Origin: Liolophura sinensis
Taxonomy: Eukaryota; Mollusca; Polyplacophora; Chitonida; Chitonidae
DNA length: 64,000 bases
Assembly: GCF_032854445.1 (NCBI RefSeq)
Contig: NW_027018041.1
Span: forward strand, 43,341 to 107,340
Reading direction: 5' to 3'
Shown here: in pieces, positions 10,688 to 23,733 of the stretch
Numbering within the stretch: the stretch's first letter is position 1
Layout of the letters: each line of letters begins with the position of its first letter
Program-made: the position numbers and the translations under genes
The notes under the pieces: model-generated
Seen by the model: the letters and a program-made list of their open reading frames with translations, nothing else
Told to the model about the DNA's origin: nothing
Databases searched by the model: none

Positions 10688-10984
10688 ACGTCATCGATCC
10701 GATCCGGGATCCCGGCCTAGGATCTGCTATTCGCAGATCCATTGTAGTTAGGGATCCCGTTCTCCCGAACGGGATCCCTTTTGTTATTGTTCTGTTTTTT
10801 CTTATTATTATTATTATTATTATTTTTTTTTCACCGACTTTGTTAGCAAGGAAACTTTTTTACTGTTCAACATAGAGGTCTGAAATTCTGCACACATATT
10901 CTGGCGGAGATTTTCCAGGGATAAATTCTCCACTTTTTTGTTATGTCACGTGGTTCGGCCGCCATATTGGATTTTGTGTAAAAC

Positions 10985-11015
<31 letters not shown>

Positions 11016-12063
11016 ACCGATCGTTTTCAAATTTGACATGTGACTAGTAGGTTACGAGTTCTTTAAAGTTTGAGAAAACGGTTCACTTCCGGTCAAAACT
11101 CTGGAAGCTCGCCATTGCTCGAATTTGTGACTTCACAAAAAATTCTCAAAATTCAATTGTTCTCAACGCATTCTGATGTATCTTTAGCCGCTGATTCAGA
11201 ATCTGGTTGTATTTTTTGCATATCTGTGTAACTTTTTGAGATATCAGCAAAAAACTCAAAAAAGTTACGTAACTTCAATGACCTGTAACTCGAGAACTAT
11301 GATAGCTAGAGGTGTGCAATCTGCACGAAATTGTAGCCCAAGACATGCTCTTTTGATCAGTCGTCAACGGATTTGAGCTCCGCTCAAAAGTTTTTTCGTT
11401 ACAGGCGTTTAAATGACAACACCGTTTTTTGTTTAGAAAAAGATGGGAATCCTATTGCTTTAACATGGAGTTAGATGGGGACTGGACTGGGTTTGTAGTA
11501 TTTGACCTGATGCCTTCGGCTACACTGTCCGTGATCTCCCGAAACGGTTGTAGGATGACATTGATTCCAGTTCCCATCTAACTCCAGTACTCTATTAGAT
11601 GGCGTAGAGATCTAACTACAACAGCAAACGACATGGACCTGTAAAAGTTAGCTTTGTTTTGCGCAGACCTCGTCCTCTTTACTATACGTTAAACAGGGCA
11701 GGGTGATTAACTGATATGGACATGTGCCCTGGTCCAAGTGCTGACTTTCCAACGATGGCCGAGCTATCTGTGGAGCAGTGAGTCTGTGCATGTCATGTCG
11801 TGGATTGAGATGTGAATGTACAAACTTGCTGTTACACTGGTCGTGTTTTTGCCTTATTTCTTACAACTAGCGGGCTAAGTCTGCCAAGGAACGACCGTTT
11901 TTCACTGGGCATAGCGTAGCATCATTAAGGTCGCCGATCTATTCGAGGGAATGCAAATGACTGGCCGACTGCCTTAATGACAAGCGGTGTAAGGTCGGAT
12001 GGAATCTTTGAAAGCCGTGTATGTGGAACATGTGTCCTTCGAACACAGAACATGAAGGGGAAA
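10688..12063 (+). repeat. Unit 8 (1376 bp, type c/p, one hairpin)
   Basis: Core 10688-10747 ends ATTGTAG rather than ATTCTAG. One hairpin module (10750-10779). This is the only unit in which the CRE (TGACTTCA, near 11128) and the adjacent inverted CCAAT (ATTGC) are both mutated. A complete 20-bp-arm inverted repeat lies at 11466-11586. Confidence 0.92.
10750..10779. repeat. Hairpin module of unit 8
   Basis: Single copy with intact 12-bp arms and loop TCCC. Tail of the TTTTGTTATTG type. Confidence 0.9.
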
Positions 12064-13382
12064 ACGTCATCCATCCGATCCGGGATCCCGGCCTAGGATC
12101 TGCTATTCGCAGATCCATTCTAGTTATTATTATTATTATTATTTTTTTTTTTCGATTTTGTTAGCAGCAGAACTCAAACACCGTTCAAGACAGAAATTCA
12201 AAATTTTGCACACATCATCTTGAGGAAATTTTCTAGGGGTATATTTTTTTTTTTTTTGGCTATGTCACGTGGTTCGGCCGCCATATTGGATTTTGTGTAA
12301 AACATTTAAAAATCTTCTTCTCAAGAACCACTGAACCGATTGTTTTCAAATTTGACATGCAGCTAGTAGGTCACAAGTTCTTCAAAGTTTGCGAAAATGG
12401 TTCACTTCCGGTCAAAACTCTAGAAGTTCGCTATTGGTCGAATTTATGACGTCACAAAAAGTTCTCAAAGTTCAATTGTTCTGAACGTAATCTGGTGTAT
12501 CTTGAGCTGCTGATTCTGAATCTGCTTGCATTTTTTTTGTATCTGTGTAAGTTTTTACGATATGAGCAAAAAACTCAAAAAAGTGACGTAACTTCAATGA
12601 CCTGTAACTCGAGAACTATGACAGCTAGAAATGTGCAATCTGCACGAAATTGTAGCCCAAGACATGCTCTTTCGAGCATTTGTCAACGGATTTCAGCTCC
12701 GATCAATAGTTTTTTCGCTAGAAGCGTTTCAATCACAACACCGTTTTTTGTTCAGAAAAAGACGGGAATCCTATTGCTTTAACATGGAGTTAGACGGGGA
12801 CTGGACTGGGTTTGTAGTATTTGACCTGATGCTTTCGGCTACACTGTCTGTGATCTCCCGAAACGGTTGTACGATGACATTGATTCCATTTCCCATCTAA
12901 CTCCAGTACTCTATTAGATGGCGTAGAGATCTAACTACAACAGCAAACGAGGTGGACCTCTGAAAGTTAGCTTTGTTTTACGCTGACCTCGTGCTCTTTA
13001 CAATACGTTAAACAGGCCAGGGTGATTGATAGATATGGACACGTGCCGTGGTCCAAGTGCTGACTTTCTAACGATGGCCGAGCAATCAGTAGAGCAGTGA
13101 GTCTGTGCATGGCATGTCGTGGATTGAGATGTGAATGTACAAACTTGCTGTTACACTGGTCTTCTTTTTGCCTTATTTCTTACAAATAGCGGGCTAAGTC
13201 TGCCAAGAAACGACCGTTTTTCACTGGGCATAGCGTAGCATCATTAAGGTCGCCGATCCATTTAAGGGAATGCAAATGATCAGCCGACTGCCTCAGTGAC
13301 AAACGGTGTAAGGTCGCAAGGTAACTTTGAAAGCCGTGTATGTGGAACATGGGTCCATCGAACACAGAACATGAAGGGGAAA
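12064..13382 (+). repeat. Unit 9 (1319 bp, type b/p, no hairpin)
   Basis: Core 12064-12123 has CATCCATCC instead of CATCGATCC. CRE 12447-12454. It matches unit 30 (41115-42433) at the same total length of 1319 bp, with shared markers such as TTCAAGACAGAAATTC and a TCTTCTTTTTGCC variant. Confidence 0.92.
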
Positions 13383-13678
13383 ACGTCATCGATCAGATCC
13401 GGGATCCCGGCCTAGGATCTGCTATTCGCAGATCCATTCTAGTTATTAGGGATCCCGTTCTCCGAACGGGATACCTATTGTTATTGTTCTGTTTTTTCTT
13501 GTTATTATTATTATTATTTTTTTTTCACCGACCTTGTTAGCAGCAGAACTTAAACACCGTTCAACATAGAGGTCTCAAATTTTGTACTCACAATCTGGCG
13601 GTGATTATCCAGGGGTATATTTTTTGTTTTTTTCTTATGTCACGTGGTTCGGCCGCCATATTGGATTTTGTGTAAAAT

Positions 13679-13709
<31 letters not shown>

Positions 13710-14756
13710 ACCGATCGTTTTCAAATTTGACATGCAGCTAGTAGGTCACGAGTTCTTTAAAGTTTGCGAAAATGGTTCACTTCCGGTCAAAATTATGGAA
13801 GCTCGCTATTGGTCGAATTTGTGACGTCACAAAAAGTTCTCAAAGTTCAGTTGTTCTGAACGTATTCTGATGTAGCTTGAGCTGCTGATTCTGAATCTGC
13901 TTGTATTTTTTTGGTATCTTCAAAACTTTTTGAGATATAAGCAAAAAACTCAAAAAAGTGACGTAAGTTCAATGACCTGTAACTCGAGAACTATGGCAGC
14001 TAGAAATGTGCAACCTGCACGAAATTGTAGCCCAAGGCATGCTCTTTCGAGCATTTGTCAACAGATTTCAGCTCCGATCAATGGTTTTTTCGCTACAAGC
14101 GTTTAAATGACAACACCGTTTTTTGTTTAGAAAAGATTGGAATCCTATTGATTTAACATGGAGTTAGAAGGGGACTGGACTGGGTTTGTAGTATTTGACC
14201 TGATGCTTTCGCCTACACTGTCCGTGATCTCCCGAAACGGTTGTAGGATGACATTGATTCCAGTTCCCATCTAACTCCAGTATTCTATTAGATGGCGTAG
14301 AGATCTAACTACAACAGCAAACGACGTGGACCTGTAAAAGTTAGCTTTGTTTTGCGCAGACCTCGTCCTCTTTACTATACGTTAAACAGGCCAGGGAGAT
14401 TGACAGATATGGATATGTGCCCTGGTCGAAGTGCTGACTTTCTAACGATGGCCGAGCTATCACTGGAGCAGTGAGTCCGTGCATGGCAGGTCGTGGATTG
14501 AGATGTCAATGTACAAACTTGCTGTTACACTGGTCGTGTTTTTGCCTTATTTCTTACAAATAGCGGACTAAGTCTGCCAAGAAACGACCGTTTTTCACTG
14601 GGCATAGCGTAGCATCATTAGGGTCGCCGATCTATTCGAGGGAATACAAATGACCGGCCGATTGCCTCACTGACAAACGGTGCAAGGTCGCAAGGTAATT
14701 TTGAAAGCCGTGTATGTGGAACATGTGTCCTTCGAACACAGAACATGAAGGGGAAA
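13383..14756 (+). repeat. Unit 10 (1374 bp, type d/p, one hairpin)
   Basis: Core 13383-13442. One slightly shortened hairpin (13448-13476, loop missing one C). CRE 13822-13829. Type d is marked by TTTTTTGTTTTTTTC just before the E-box. Confidence 0.92.
13448..13476. repeat. Hairpin module of unit 10
   Basis: Single 29-bp copy. One C is missing from the loop and the right arm ends GGGATACC, so the outer stem is weakened. The first hairpin of unit 32 (43797-43825) has the same two changes. Confidence 0.88.
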
Positions 14757-14827
14757 ACGTCATCGATCCGATCCGGGATCCCGGCCTAGGATCTGCTATT
14801 CGCAGATCCATTCTAGTTATTATGATT

Positions 14828-14915
14828 AGGGATCCCGTTCTCCCGAACGGGATCCCTATTGTAATCGTTCTGTTTTTTCTTATTAGGGATCCCGTTCTTC
14901 CGGAACGGGATCCCT
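14828..14915. repeat. Hairpin modules of unit 11 (2 copies)
   Basis: 14828-14857 has the TCCC loop. 14885-14915 has the alternative centre TTCCGGAA. Confidence 0.9.
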
Positions 14916-15785
14916 ATTGTAATCGTTCTGTTTTTTCTTATTATTATTATTATTTTTTTTTCACCGACTTTGTTAGCAAGGAAACTTTTTTACTGTTCAA
15001 CATAGAGGTCTCACATTTTGCACACAAATTCTGGCGGAGATTTTCCAGGGATAAATTCTCAATTTTTTTTTCATGTCACGTGGTTCGGTCGCCATATTGG
15101 ATTTTGTGTAAAATCTTTAAAAATCTTCTTCTCCAGAACCACTAAACTGATCGTTCTCAAATTTGATATGCAGCTAGTAGGTCACGAGTTCTTTAAAGTT
15201 TGCGAAAATAGTTTACTTCCGGTCAAAACTCTGGAAGCTCGCAATTGGTCGAATTTGTGACGTCACAAAAAATTTCCTAAAATTCAAATGTTCTTAACGC
15301 ATTCTGATGTATCTTGATCTGCTAATTCCGAATCTGGTTGCATTTTTTGCATATCTGTGTAACTTTTTGAGATATCAGCAAAAAACTCAAAAAAGTTACG
15401 TAATTTCAATGGCGTTTTAATCGAGAACAATAGAAGCTAGAAATGTGCAACCTGCACGAAATTGTAGCCCAAGACATGCTCTTTCGATCATTCGTCAATG
15501 GATTTGAGCTCCGATAAAAAGTTTTCTCGCTAGAAGCGTTTAAATGACAACACCGTTTTTCGCTTATAAAAAGATGGGAATCCTATTGCTTTAACATGGA
15601 GTTAGATGGGGACTGGACTGGGTTTATAGTATTTGACCTGATGCTTTCGGTTACACTGTCCGTGATCTCCCCAAACGGTTGTAGGATGACATTGATTCCA
15701 GTTCCCATCTAACTCCAGTACTCTATTAGATGGCGTAGAGATCTATCTACAACAGCAACATCTATCTACAACTGACATGACTGAC

Positions 15786-16531
15786 GCCTGTCAGTCATAT
15801 CAGAGTTCGATCCCAGCTTAGCCAATTTGGACGGCGATGAAAATGTTGTCAACTTTAACGTTTTAAGTTGGCTGCAAGGCGTAGTTCGATGTTCTGATCA
15901 CGAGTGTAGTATTTTTTTTCTTCGACGCACTGTTTTGTCGCCAATTGCTATGAAAGTGCGAATAAGTGTAATTTTCGCCCGTGTTTGGAGGTCATGTGAC
16001 ACAAAACTGCTGCAGCTGTGGAGCTGAAAATGACTGAGTGCAAAGGGCTATATGGGTGCAGTAGGCGTGCGGAAAATCGTTGAACTGTCATAATAAATGT
16101 GGGAGTTGGAGGTCTTGAAAAATTGTCCAAAGGCCGATTGGCTATGTTTGGCACTTTGACGTCCCCATGTTATATGATGCATTTTAAATGCATTTGCGAC
16201 TAAGATGAACACACGAACATTGTAAGCATTTGGAAATATTTCTTGATGGCGACGTACAGTTTTTCCGCATATTGCCATCAAATAGCGAAATAAGCGCAAT
16301 TTTTCACCATATTTGGAGGTCTGGTGAGAGATAACCGTTACAACTGTAAAGCTGAAAATCACTGAGTGCAAAGCGTTACACATGTAGTCTATGAGTGCTA
16401 AAACTCTTTGATCTGTGTCAACAAACACAGGACATGCACGTTTTCAAAGAATTCCTAAGGCAGGTTTACCACATTCGGCACATTTACATAAACCTGCTGT
16501 TACAAGAGCCGTGTATTATTGGTTGGGGAAA
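15786..16531 (+). repeat. Module B, copy 2 (unit 11)
   Basis: Same start (GCCTGTCAGTCATA). B-box GTTCGATCCC at 15805-15814. The right end is extended past GACATGCACG by about 90 bp, which includes CCTGCTGTTACAAG, similar to standard-unit sequence, before joining core 12. Confidence 0.85.
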
Positions 16532-16833
16532 ACGTCATCGATCCGATCCGGGATCCCGGCCTAGGATCTGCTATTCGCAGATCCATTCTAGTTAGGGATC
16601 CCGTTCTTCCCGAACGGGATCCCTATTGTTATTGTTCTGTTTTTTCTTATTATTATTATTATTATTATTATTATTTTTTTTTTTCGATTTTGTTAGCAGC
16701 AGAACTCAAACACCGTTCAACATAGAAGTTTAAAATTTTGCACACACAATCTAGAGGAAATTTTCTAGGGGTATATTTTTTTTTTTTTTGCTATGTCACG
16801 TGGTTCGGCCGCCATATTGGATTTTGAGTAAAA

Positions 16834-16865
<32 letters not shown>

Positions 16866-17913
16866 ACCGATCGTTCTCAAATTTGACATGCAACTAGTAG
16901 GTCAGGAGTTCTTCAAAGTTTGCGAAAATGGTTTACTTCCGGTAAAAACTCTGGAAGCTCGCCATTGGTCGAATTTGTGACGTCACAAAAAGTTCTCAAA
17001 GTTCATATGTTCTGAACGTATTCTGGTGTATCTTGAGCTGCTGATTCCGAATCTGGTTGTATTTTTTGCATATCTGTATAACTTTTTGAGATATCAGCCA
17101 AAAAATCAATAAAGTTACGTAATTTCAATGACCTGTAATTCGAGAACTAGAACAGCTAGAAACGTGCAACCTGCACGAAATTGTAGCCCAAGACATGCTC
17201 TTTCGATCATTCGTCAACGGATTTCAGCTCCGATCAATAGTTTTTTCGCTACAAGCGTTTAAATGACAACACCGTTTTTTGTTTAGAAAAAGGTGGGAAT
17301 CCTATTGCTTTAACATGCAGTTAGATGGGGACTGGACTGGGTTTATAGTATTTGACCTGATGCTTTCGGCCACACTGTCCGTGATCTCCCGAAACAGTTG
17401 TAGGATGACATTGATTCCAGTTCCCATCTATCTCCAGTACTCTATTAAAAGGCGTAGAGATCTAACTACAACAGCAAATGACATGGACCTGTAAAAGTTA
17501 ACTTTGTTTTGCGCAGACTTCGCCCTCTTTACTATACGTTAAACAGTCCAGGGTGATTAACAGATATGGACATGTGAACTGGTCCAAGTGCTGACTTTCC
17601 AACGATGGCCGAGCTATCAGTGGAGCAGTGAGTCTGTGCATGGCATGTCGTGGATTGAGATGTGAATGTACAAACAGGCTGTTACACTGGTCGTGTTTTT
17701 GCCTGATTTCTTACAATTAGCGGGCTAAATCTGCCAAGGAACGACTGTTTTTCACTGGGCATAGCGTAGCATCATTAAGGTCGCCGATCTATATGAGGGA
17801 ATGCAAATGACCGGCCGACTGCATCAGTGACAAACGATGTAAGGTCGCAAGGTAACTTTGAAAGCCGTGTTTGTGGAACATGTATCCTTCGAACAAAGAT
17901 CATAAAGGGAAAA
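16532..17913 (+). repeat. Unit 12 (1382 bp, type b/p, one hairpin)
   Basis: Core 16532-16591. One hairpin (16594-16624). CRE 16978-16985. It resembles unit 27 closely, sharing CCAAAAAATCAATAAAG and the run-up ATCCTTCGAACAAAGATC into the next core. Confidence 0.92.
16594..16624. repeat. Hairpin module of unit 12
   Basis: Single 31-bp copy with loop TTCCC and intact arms. Confidence 0.9.
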
Positions 17914-19200
17914 ACGTCATCGATCCGATCCGGGATCCCGGCCTAGGATCTGCTATTCGCAGATCCATTCTAGTTATTATTATTATTATTATTTTTTTTT
18001 CACCGACTTTGTTCGCATGGAAACTTTTTTATCGTTTAACATACAGGTCTGAAATTTTGCACACATATTCTGGCGGTGAATACCTCGGGACAAATTCTCC
18101 ACTTTTTTGCCATGTCACGTGGTTCGGACGCCATATTGGATTTTGTGTAAAATCTCTAAAAATCTTCTTCTCCAGAACCACTGAACCGATCGGTTTCAAA
18201 TTTGACATGCTGCTAGTAAGTTACCAGTTCTTTAAAGTTTGCGAAAATGGTTCACTTCCGGTCAAAATTCTGGAAGCTCGCCATTGGTCGAATTTATGAC
18301 GTCACAAAAAGTTCTCAAAGTTCAAATGTTCTGAACGTATTCTGGTGTATCTTGAGCTGCTGATCCTGAATCTGGTTGTATTTTTTGCATATCTGTGTAA
18401 CTTTTTGAGATATTAGCAAAAAACTCAAAAAAGTGACGTAACTTCAATGACCTGTAACTCGAGATCTGTGGGAGCTAGAAATGTGCAACCTGCACGAAAT
18501 TGTAGAACAAGACATGCTCTTTCGAGCATTCGTCAACAGATTTGAGCTCCGATCAATAGTTTTTTCGCTACAAGCGTTTAAATGACAACACCGTTTTTTG
18601 TTTAGAAAAAGGTGCTAATCCTATTGCTTTAACATGGAGTTAGATGGGGCCTGGACTGTGTTTGTAGTATTTGACCTGATGCTTTCGGCTACACTGTCCG
18701 TGATCTCCCGAAACGGTTGTAGGATGACATTGATTCCAGTTCCCATCTAACTCCAGTACTCTATTAGATGGTGTAGAGATCTAACTACAACAGCAAACGA
18801 CGTGGACCTGTAAAGGTTAGCTTTGTTTTGCGCAGGCCTCGTGCTCTTTACTATACATTAAACAGGCCAGGGTGATTGACAGATATGGACATGTGCCGCG
18901 GTCCAAGTGTTGACTTTCTAACGATTGTCGAGCTATCAGTGGAGCTGTGAGTCTGTACAAACCTCCTGTTACACTGGTCGTGTTTTAGCGTTATTTCTTA
19001 CAAATAGCGGGCTATGTCTGCCAAAGAACGACTGTTTTTCACTGGGCATAGCGTAGCATCATTAAGGTCGCTGATATATTCGAGGGAATGCAAATGACCG
19101 GCCGACTGCCTCAGTGACAAACGGTGTAAGGTCGTATGAAAACTTTGAAAGCGGTGTATGTGGAACATGTGTCCTTCGAACACAGATCATGAAGGGGAAA
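17914..19200 (+). repeat. Unit 13 (1287 bp, type a/p, no hairpin)
   Basis: Core 17914-17973. CRE 18297-18304. About 33 bp containing the B-box-like part of the tRNA-like stretch are missing near 18957 (GTCTGT joined to ACAAACCTCC). Unit 21 has the same deletion and neighbouring variants. Confidence 0.92.
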
Positions 19201-20509
19201 ACGTCATCGATCCGATCCGGGATCCCGGCCTAGGATCTGCTGTTCGCAGATCCATTCTAGTTATTATTATTATTATTTATTTTTCACCGACTTTGTGAGC
19301 AGCAGAACTCAAACACCGTTCAACATAGAGGTCTCAAATTTTGTACTCAAAATCTGGCGGTGATTTTCCAGGGGTATATTTTTTGTTTTTTTCTTAAGTC
19401 ACGTGGTTCGGCCGCCATATTGGATTTTGTGTAAAATCTTTAAAAATCTTCTTCTCCAGAACCACTGAACCGATCGTTCTCAAATTTGACATACAGCTAG
19501 TAAGTCACGAGTTCTTTAAAGTTTGCGAAAATGGTTTACTTCCGGTCAAAACTGTGGAAGCTCGCCATTGGTCGAATTTATGACGTCACAAAAAGTTCTC
19601 AAAGTTCAATTGTTCTGAACGTATTCTGATGTATCTTGAGCTGCTGATTCCGAATTTGCATGCATTTTTTACATATCTGTGTAACTTTTTGAGATATTAG
19701 CAAAAAACTCAAAAAAGTGACGTAACTTCAATGACCTGTAACTCGAGATCTATGGAAGCTAGAAATGTGCAACCTGCACGAAATTGTAGCCCAAGACATT
19801 CTCTTTTGAGCACTTGTCAACAGATTTGAGCTCCGATCAATAGTTTTTCCGCTACAAGCGTTTAAATCACAACACCGTTTTTTGTTTAGAAAAAGACGGG
19901 AATGCCATTGCTTTAACATGGAGTTAAATGGAGATTGGTCTGGGTTTGTAGTATTTGACCTAATGCTTTCGGCTACACTGTCCGTGATCTCCCGAAACGG
20001 TTGTACGATGACATTGATTCCATTTCACATCTAACTCCAGTATTCTATTAGATGGCGTAGAGATCTAACTACAACAGCAAACGACGTGGACCTGTAAAAG
20101 TTAGCTTTGTTTTGCGCAGACCTCGTCCTCTTTACTATACGTTAAACAGACCAGGGTGATTGACAGACATGGACATGTGCCCTGGTATAACTGCTGACTT
20201 TCCAACGGTGGCCGAGCTATCAGTGGAGCTGTGAGTCTGTGCACGGCAGGTCGTAGATTGAGATGTGAATGTACAAACTTGCTGTTACACTGGTCGTGTT
20301 TTCGCCTTATTTCTTACAAATAGCGGGGTAAGTCTGCCAAGGGACGACCGTTTTTCACTGGGCATAGCGTAGCATCATTAAGGTCGCCGATCTATTCGAG
20401 GGAATGCAAATGAACGGCCGCAATGACAAACGGTGTAAGGTCGCATGGAAACTTTGAAAGCCGTGTATGTGGAACATGTGTCCTTTGAACACAGAACATG
20501 AAGGGGAAA
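19201..20509 (+). repeat. Unit 14 (1309 bp, type d/p, no hairpin)
   Basis: Core 19201-19260 with GCTGTTCGC. The T tract is interrupted (TTATTTATTTTTC). CRE 19581-19588. Confidence 0.92.
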
Positions 20510-21903
20510 ACGTCATCGATCCGATCCGGGATCCCGGCCTAGGATCTGCTATTCGCAGATCCATTCTAGTTAGGGATCAAGTTCTCCCGAACGGGATCCC
20601 TATTGTAATCGTTCTGTTTTTTCTTATTAGGGATCCCGTTCTCCCGAACGGGATCCCTATTGTAATCGTTTTGTTTTTTCTTATTATTATTATTATTTTT
20701 TTTTCACCGAGTTTGTTCGCATGGAAACTTTTTTACCGTTCAACATACAGGTCTGAAATTTTGCACACATATTTTCGCGGTGAATATCTCGGGACAAATT
20801 CTCCACTTTTTTGCTATGTGACGTGGTTCGGACGCCATATTGGATTTTGTGTAAAATCTTTAAAAATCTGCTTCTCCAGAACCACTGAACCGATCGTTTT
20901 TAATTTCGACATGCAGCTAGTAGGTTACGAGTTCTTTAAAGTTTGCGAAAATGGTTCACTTCCGATCAAAACTCTGGAAGTTCGCTATTGGTCGAATTTG
21001 TGACGTCACAAAAAGTTCTTAAAGTTCAATTGTTCTGAACGTATTCTGATGTATCTTGAGCTGCTAATTCTGAATCTGCTTGTATTTTTTGCATATATGT
21101 GTAACTTTTTGAGATATAAGCAAAAAACTTAAAAAAGTTACGTAACTTGAATGACCCGTAACTCGAGAACTATGACAGCTAGAAATGTGCAACCTGCACG
21201 AAATTGTAGCCCAAGACATGCTCTTTCGAGCAGTCGTCAATGGATTTGAGCTGCGATCGATAGATTTTTCGCTACAAGCGTTTAAATGACAACACGGTTT
21301 TTGTTTGGAAAAAGGTTGAAATCCCATTGCTTTAACATGGAGTTAGATGGGGACTGGACTGGGTTTGTAGTATTTGACCTGATGCTTTCGGCTACACTGT
21401 CCGTGATTTCCCGAAACGGTTGTAGGATGACATTGATTCCAGTTCCCATCTCACTCCAGTACTCTATTAGAAGGCGTAGAGATCTAACTACAACAGCAAA
21501 TGACATGGACCTGTAAAAGTTAGCTTTGTTTTGCGCAGACCTCGTGCTCTTTACTATACGTTAAACAGTTCAGGGTGATTGACAGATATGGACATGTGCC
21601 CTGGTCCAAGTGCTGACTTTCTAACGATGGCCAAGCTATCAGTGGAGCTGTGAGTCTGTACAAACTTTGTGTTGCACTAGTCGTGTTTTTGAATTATTTC
21701 TTACAATTAATGGGCTAAGTCTGCCAAGGAACGACCGTTTTTCACTGGGATAGCGTAGCATCATCAAGGTCGCCGATCTATTCGAGGGATTGCAAATAAC
21801 CGGCCGACTGCCTCAGTGACAAACGGTGTAAGGTCGCATAGAAACTTTGAAAGCCGTGTATGTGGAACATGGGTCCTTCGAAGCACAGATCATGAAGGGG
21901 AAA
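20510..21903 (+). repeat. Unit 15 (1394 bp, type a/p, two hairpins)
   Basis: Core 20510-20569. Two hairpins (20572-20658), the first with a damaged left arm (GGGATCAAGTTC). The E-box is mutated to GACGTG. CRE 21001-21008. The B-box-like segment is deleted near 21655, as in unit 24. Confidence 0.92.
20572..20658. repeat. Hairpin modules of unit 15 (2 copies)
   Basis: 20572-20601 has a damaged left arm (GGGATCAAGTTC) facing an intact right arm. 20629-20658 is perfect. Confidence 0.9.
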
Positions 21904-23466
21904 ACGTCATCGATCAGATCCGGGATCCCGGCCTAGGATCTGCTATTCGCAGATCCATTCTAGTTAGGGATCCCGTTCTTCCGGAACGGGATCCCTATTG
22001 TATTCGTTCTGTTTTTTCTTATTAGGGATCCCGTTCTCCCGAACGGGATCCCTATTGTAATCGTTCTGTTTTTTCTTATTATTATTATTATTAGGGATCC
22101 CGTTCTCCCGAACGGGATCCCTATTGTAATCGTTCTGTTTTTTCTTATTAGGGATCCCGTTCTCCCGAACGGGATCCCTATTGTAATCGTTCTGTTTTTT
22201 CTTATTATTATTATTATTATTATTATTTTTTTTTCACCGACATTGTTCGCATGGAAACTTTTTTACCGTTCAACATACAGGTCTGAAATTTTGCACACAT
22301 ATTCTGGCGGTGAATATCTCGGGACAAATTCTCAACTTTTTTGTTATGTCACGTGGTTCGGCCGCCATATTGGATTTTTGTGTAAAATCTTTAAAAATCT
22401 TCTTCTCAAGAACCACTGAACCGATCGGTTTCAAATTTGACATGCAGCTAGTAAGTTACGAGTTCTTTAAAGTTTGCGAAAATGGTTCACTTCCGGTCAA
22501 AATTCTGGAAGCTCGCCATTGGTCGAATTTGTGACGTCACAAAAAGTTCTCAAAGTTCATTCGTTCTGAACGTATTCTGATGTATCTTGAGCTGCTCATT
22601 CTGAATCTGCTTGTATTTTTTTTGGTATCTGCAAACTTTTTGAGATATGGCAAAAAACTCAAAAAACTTACGTAATTTCAATGACCTGTAACTCGAGAAC
22701 TATAACAGCTAGAGGTGAGCAACCTGCACGAAATTGTAGCCCAAGACATGCTCTTTCGAGCATTCGTCAATGGATTTGATCTCCGATCAATAGTTTTTTC
22801 GCTACAAGCATTTAAATGACAACACCGTTTTTTGTTTAGAAAAAGGTGGGAATCTCATTGGTTTAACATGGAGTTAGATGGGGACTGGACTGCGTTTGTA
22901 GTATTTGACCTGATGCTTTCGGCTACACTGTCCGTGATCTCCCGAATACGTTATAGGATGACATTGATTCCAGTTCCCATCTAACTCCAGTACTCTATTA
23001 GATGGCGAAGAGATCTAACTACAACAGCAAACGACGTGGACCTGTAAAAGTTAGCTTTGTTTTGCGCAGACCTTGTCCTCTTTACTATACGTTAAACAGG
23101 CCAGTGTGATTGACATATAAGGACATATGCCCTGGTCCAAGTGCTGACTTTCTAACGATGGCCCGAGCTATCAGTGGAGCAGTGAGTGTGCATGGCATGT
23201 CGTGAATTGAGATGTGAATGTACAAACTTCCTGTTACACTGGTCGTGTTTTTGCCTTATTTCTTACAATTAGCGGGCTAAGTCTGCCAAAGAACGACCGT
23301 TTTTCACTGGGCATAGCGTAGCATCATCAAGGTCGCCGATCTATTCCAGGGAATGGAAATGACCGGCCGACTGCCTCAGTGACAAACGGGTGTAAGGTCG
23401 CATGGAAACTTTGAAAGCCGTGTATGTGGAACATGTGTCCTTCGAACTCAGAACATGAAGGGGAAA
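21904..23466 (+). repeat. Unit 16 (1563 bp, type a/p, four hairpins)
   Basis: Core 21904-21963. Four hairpin modules (21966-22179) with a short TTA stretch between the second and third. CRE 22532-22539. Confidence 0.92.
21966..22179. repeat. Hairpin modules of unit 16 (4 copies)
   Basis: Copies at 21966-21996 (TTCCGGAA centre), 22024-22053, 22093-22122 and 22150-22179 (TCCC loop). The steps are 58, 69 and 57 bp. The longer step holds extra TTA repeats. Confidence 0.92.
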
Positions 23467-23702
23467 ACGTCATCGATCAGAACCGGGATCGGCCTAGGAT
23501 CTGCTATTCGCAGATCCATTCTAGTTATTATTATTATTATTTTTTTTTCACCGACTTTGTTCGCATGGAAACTTTTTTACCGTTCAACATACAGGTCTGA
23601 AATTTTGCACACATATTCTGGCGGTGAATATCTCGGGACAAATTCTCCACTTTTTTGCTATGTTACGTGGTTCGGCCCGCCATATTGGATTTTGACTAAA
23701 AC

Positions 23703-23733
<31 letters not shown>

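Larger units (their letters stand above)
14757..16531 (+). repeat. Unit 11 (1775 bp, type c/q, two hairpins, module B)
   Basis: Core 14757-14816. Two hairpins (14828-14915). CRE 15258-15265. After the inverted repeat the unit switches near 15745-15786 to module B, so the standard tRNA-like stretch is absent. It reaches core 12 through TTGGTTGGGGAAAACG. Confidence 0.9.
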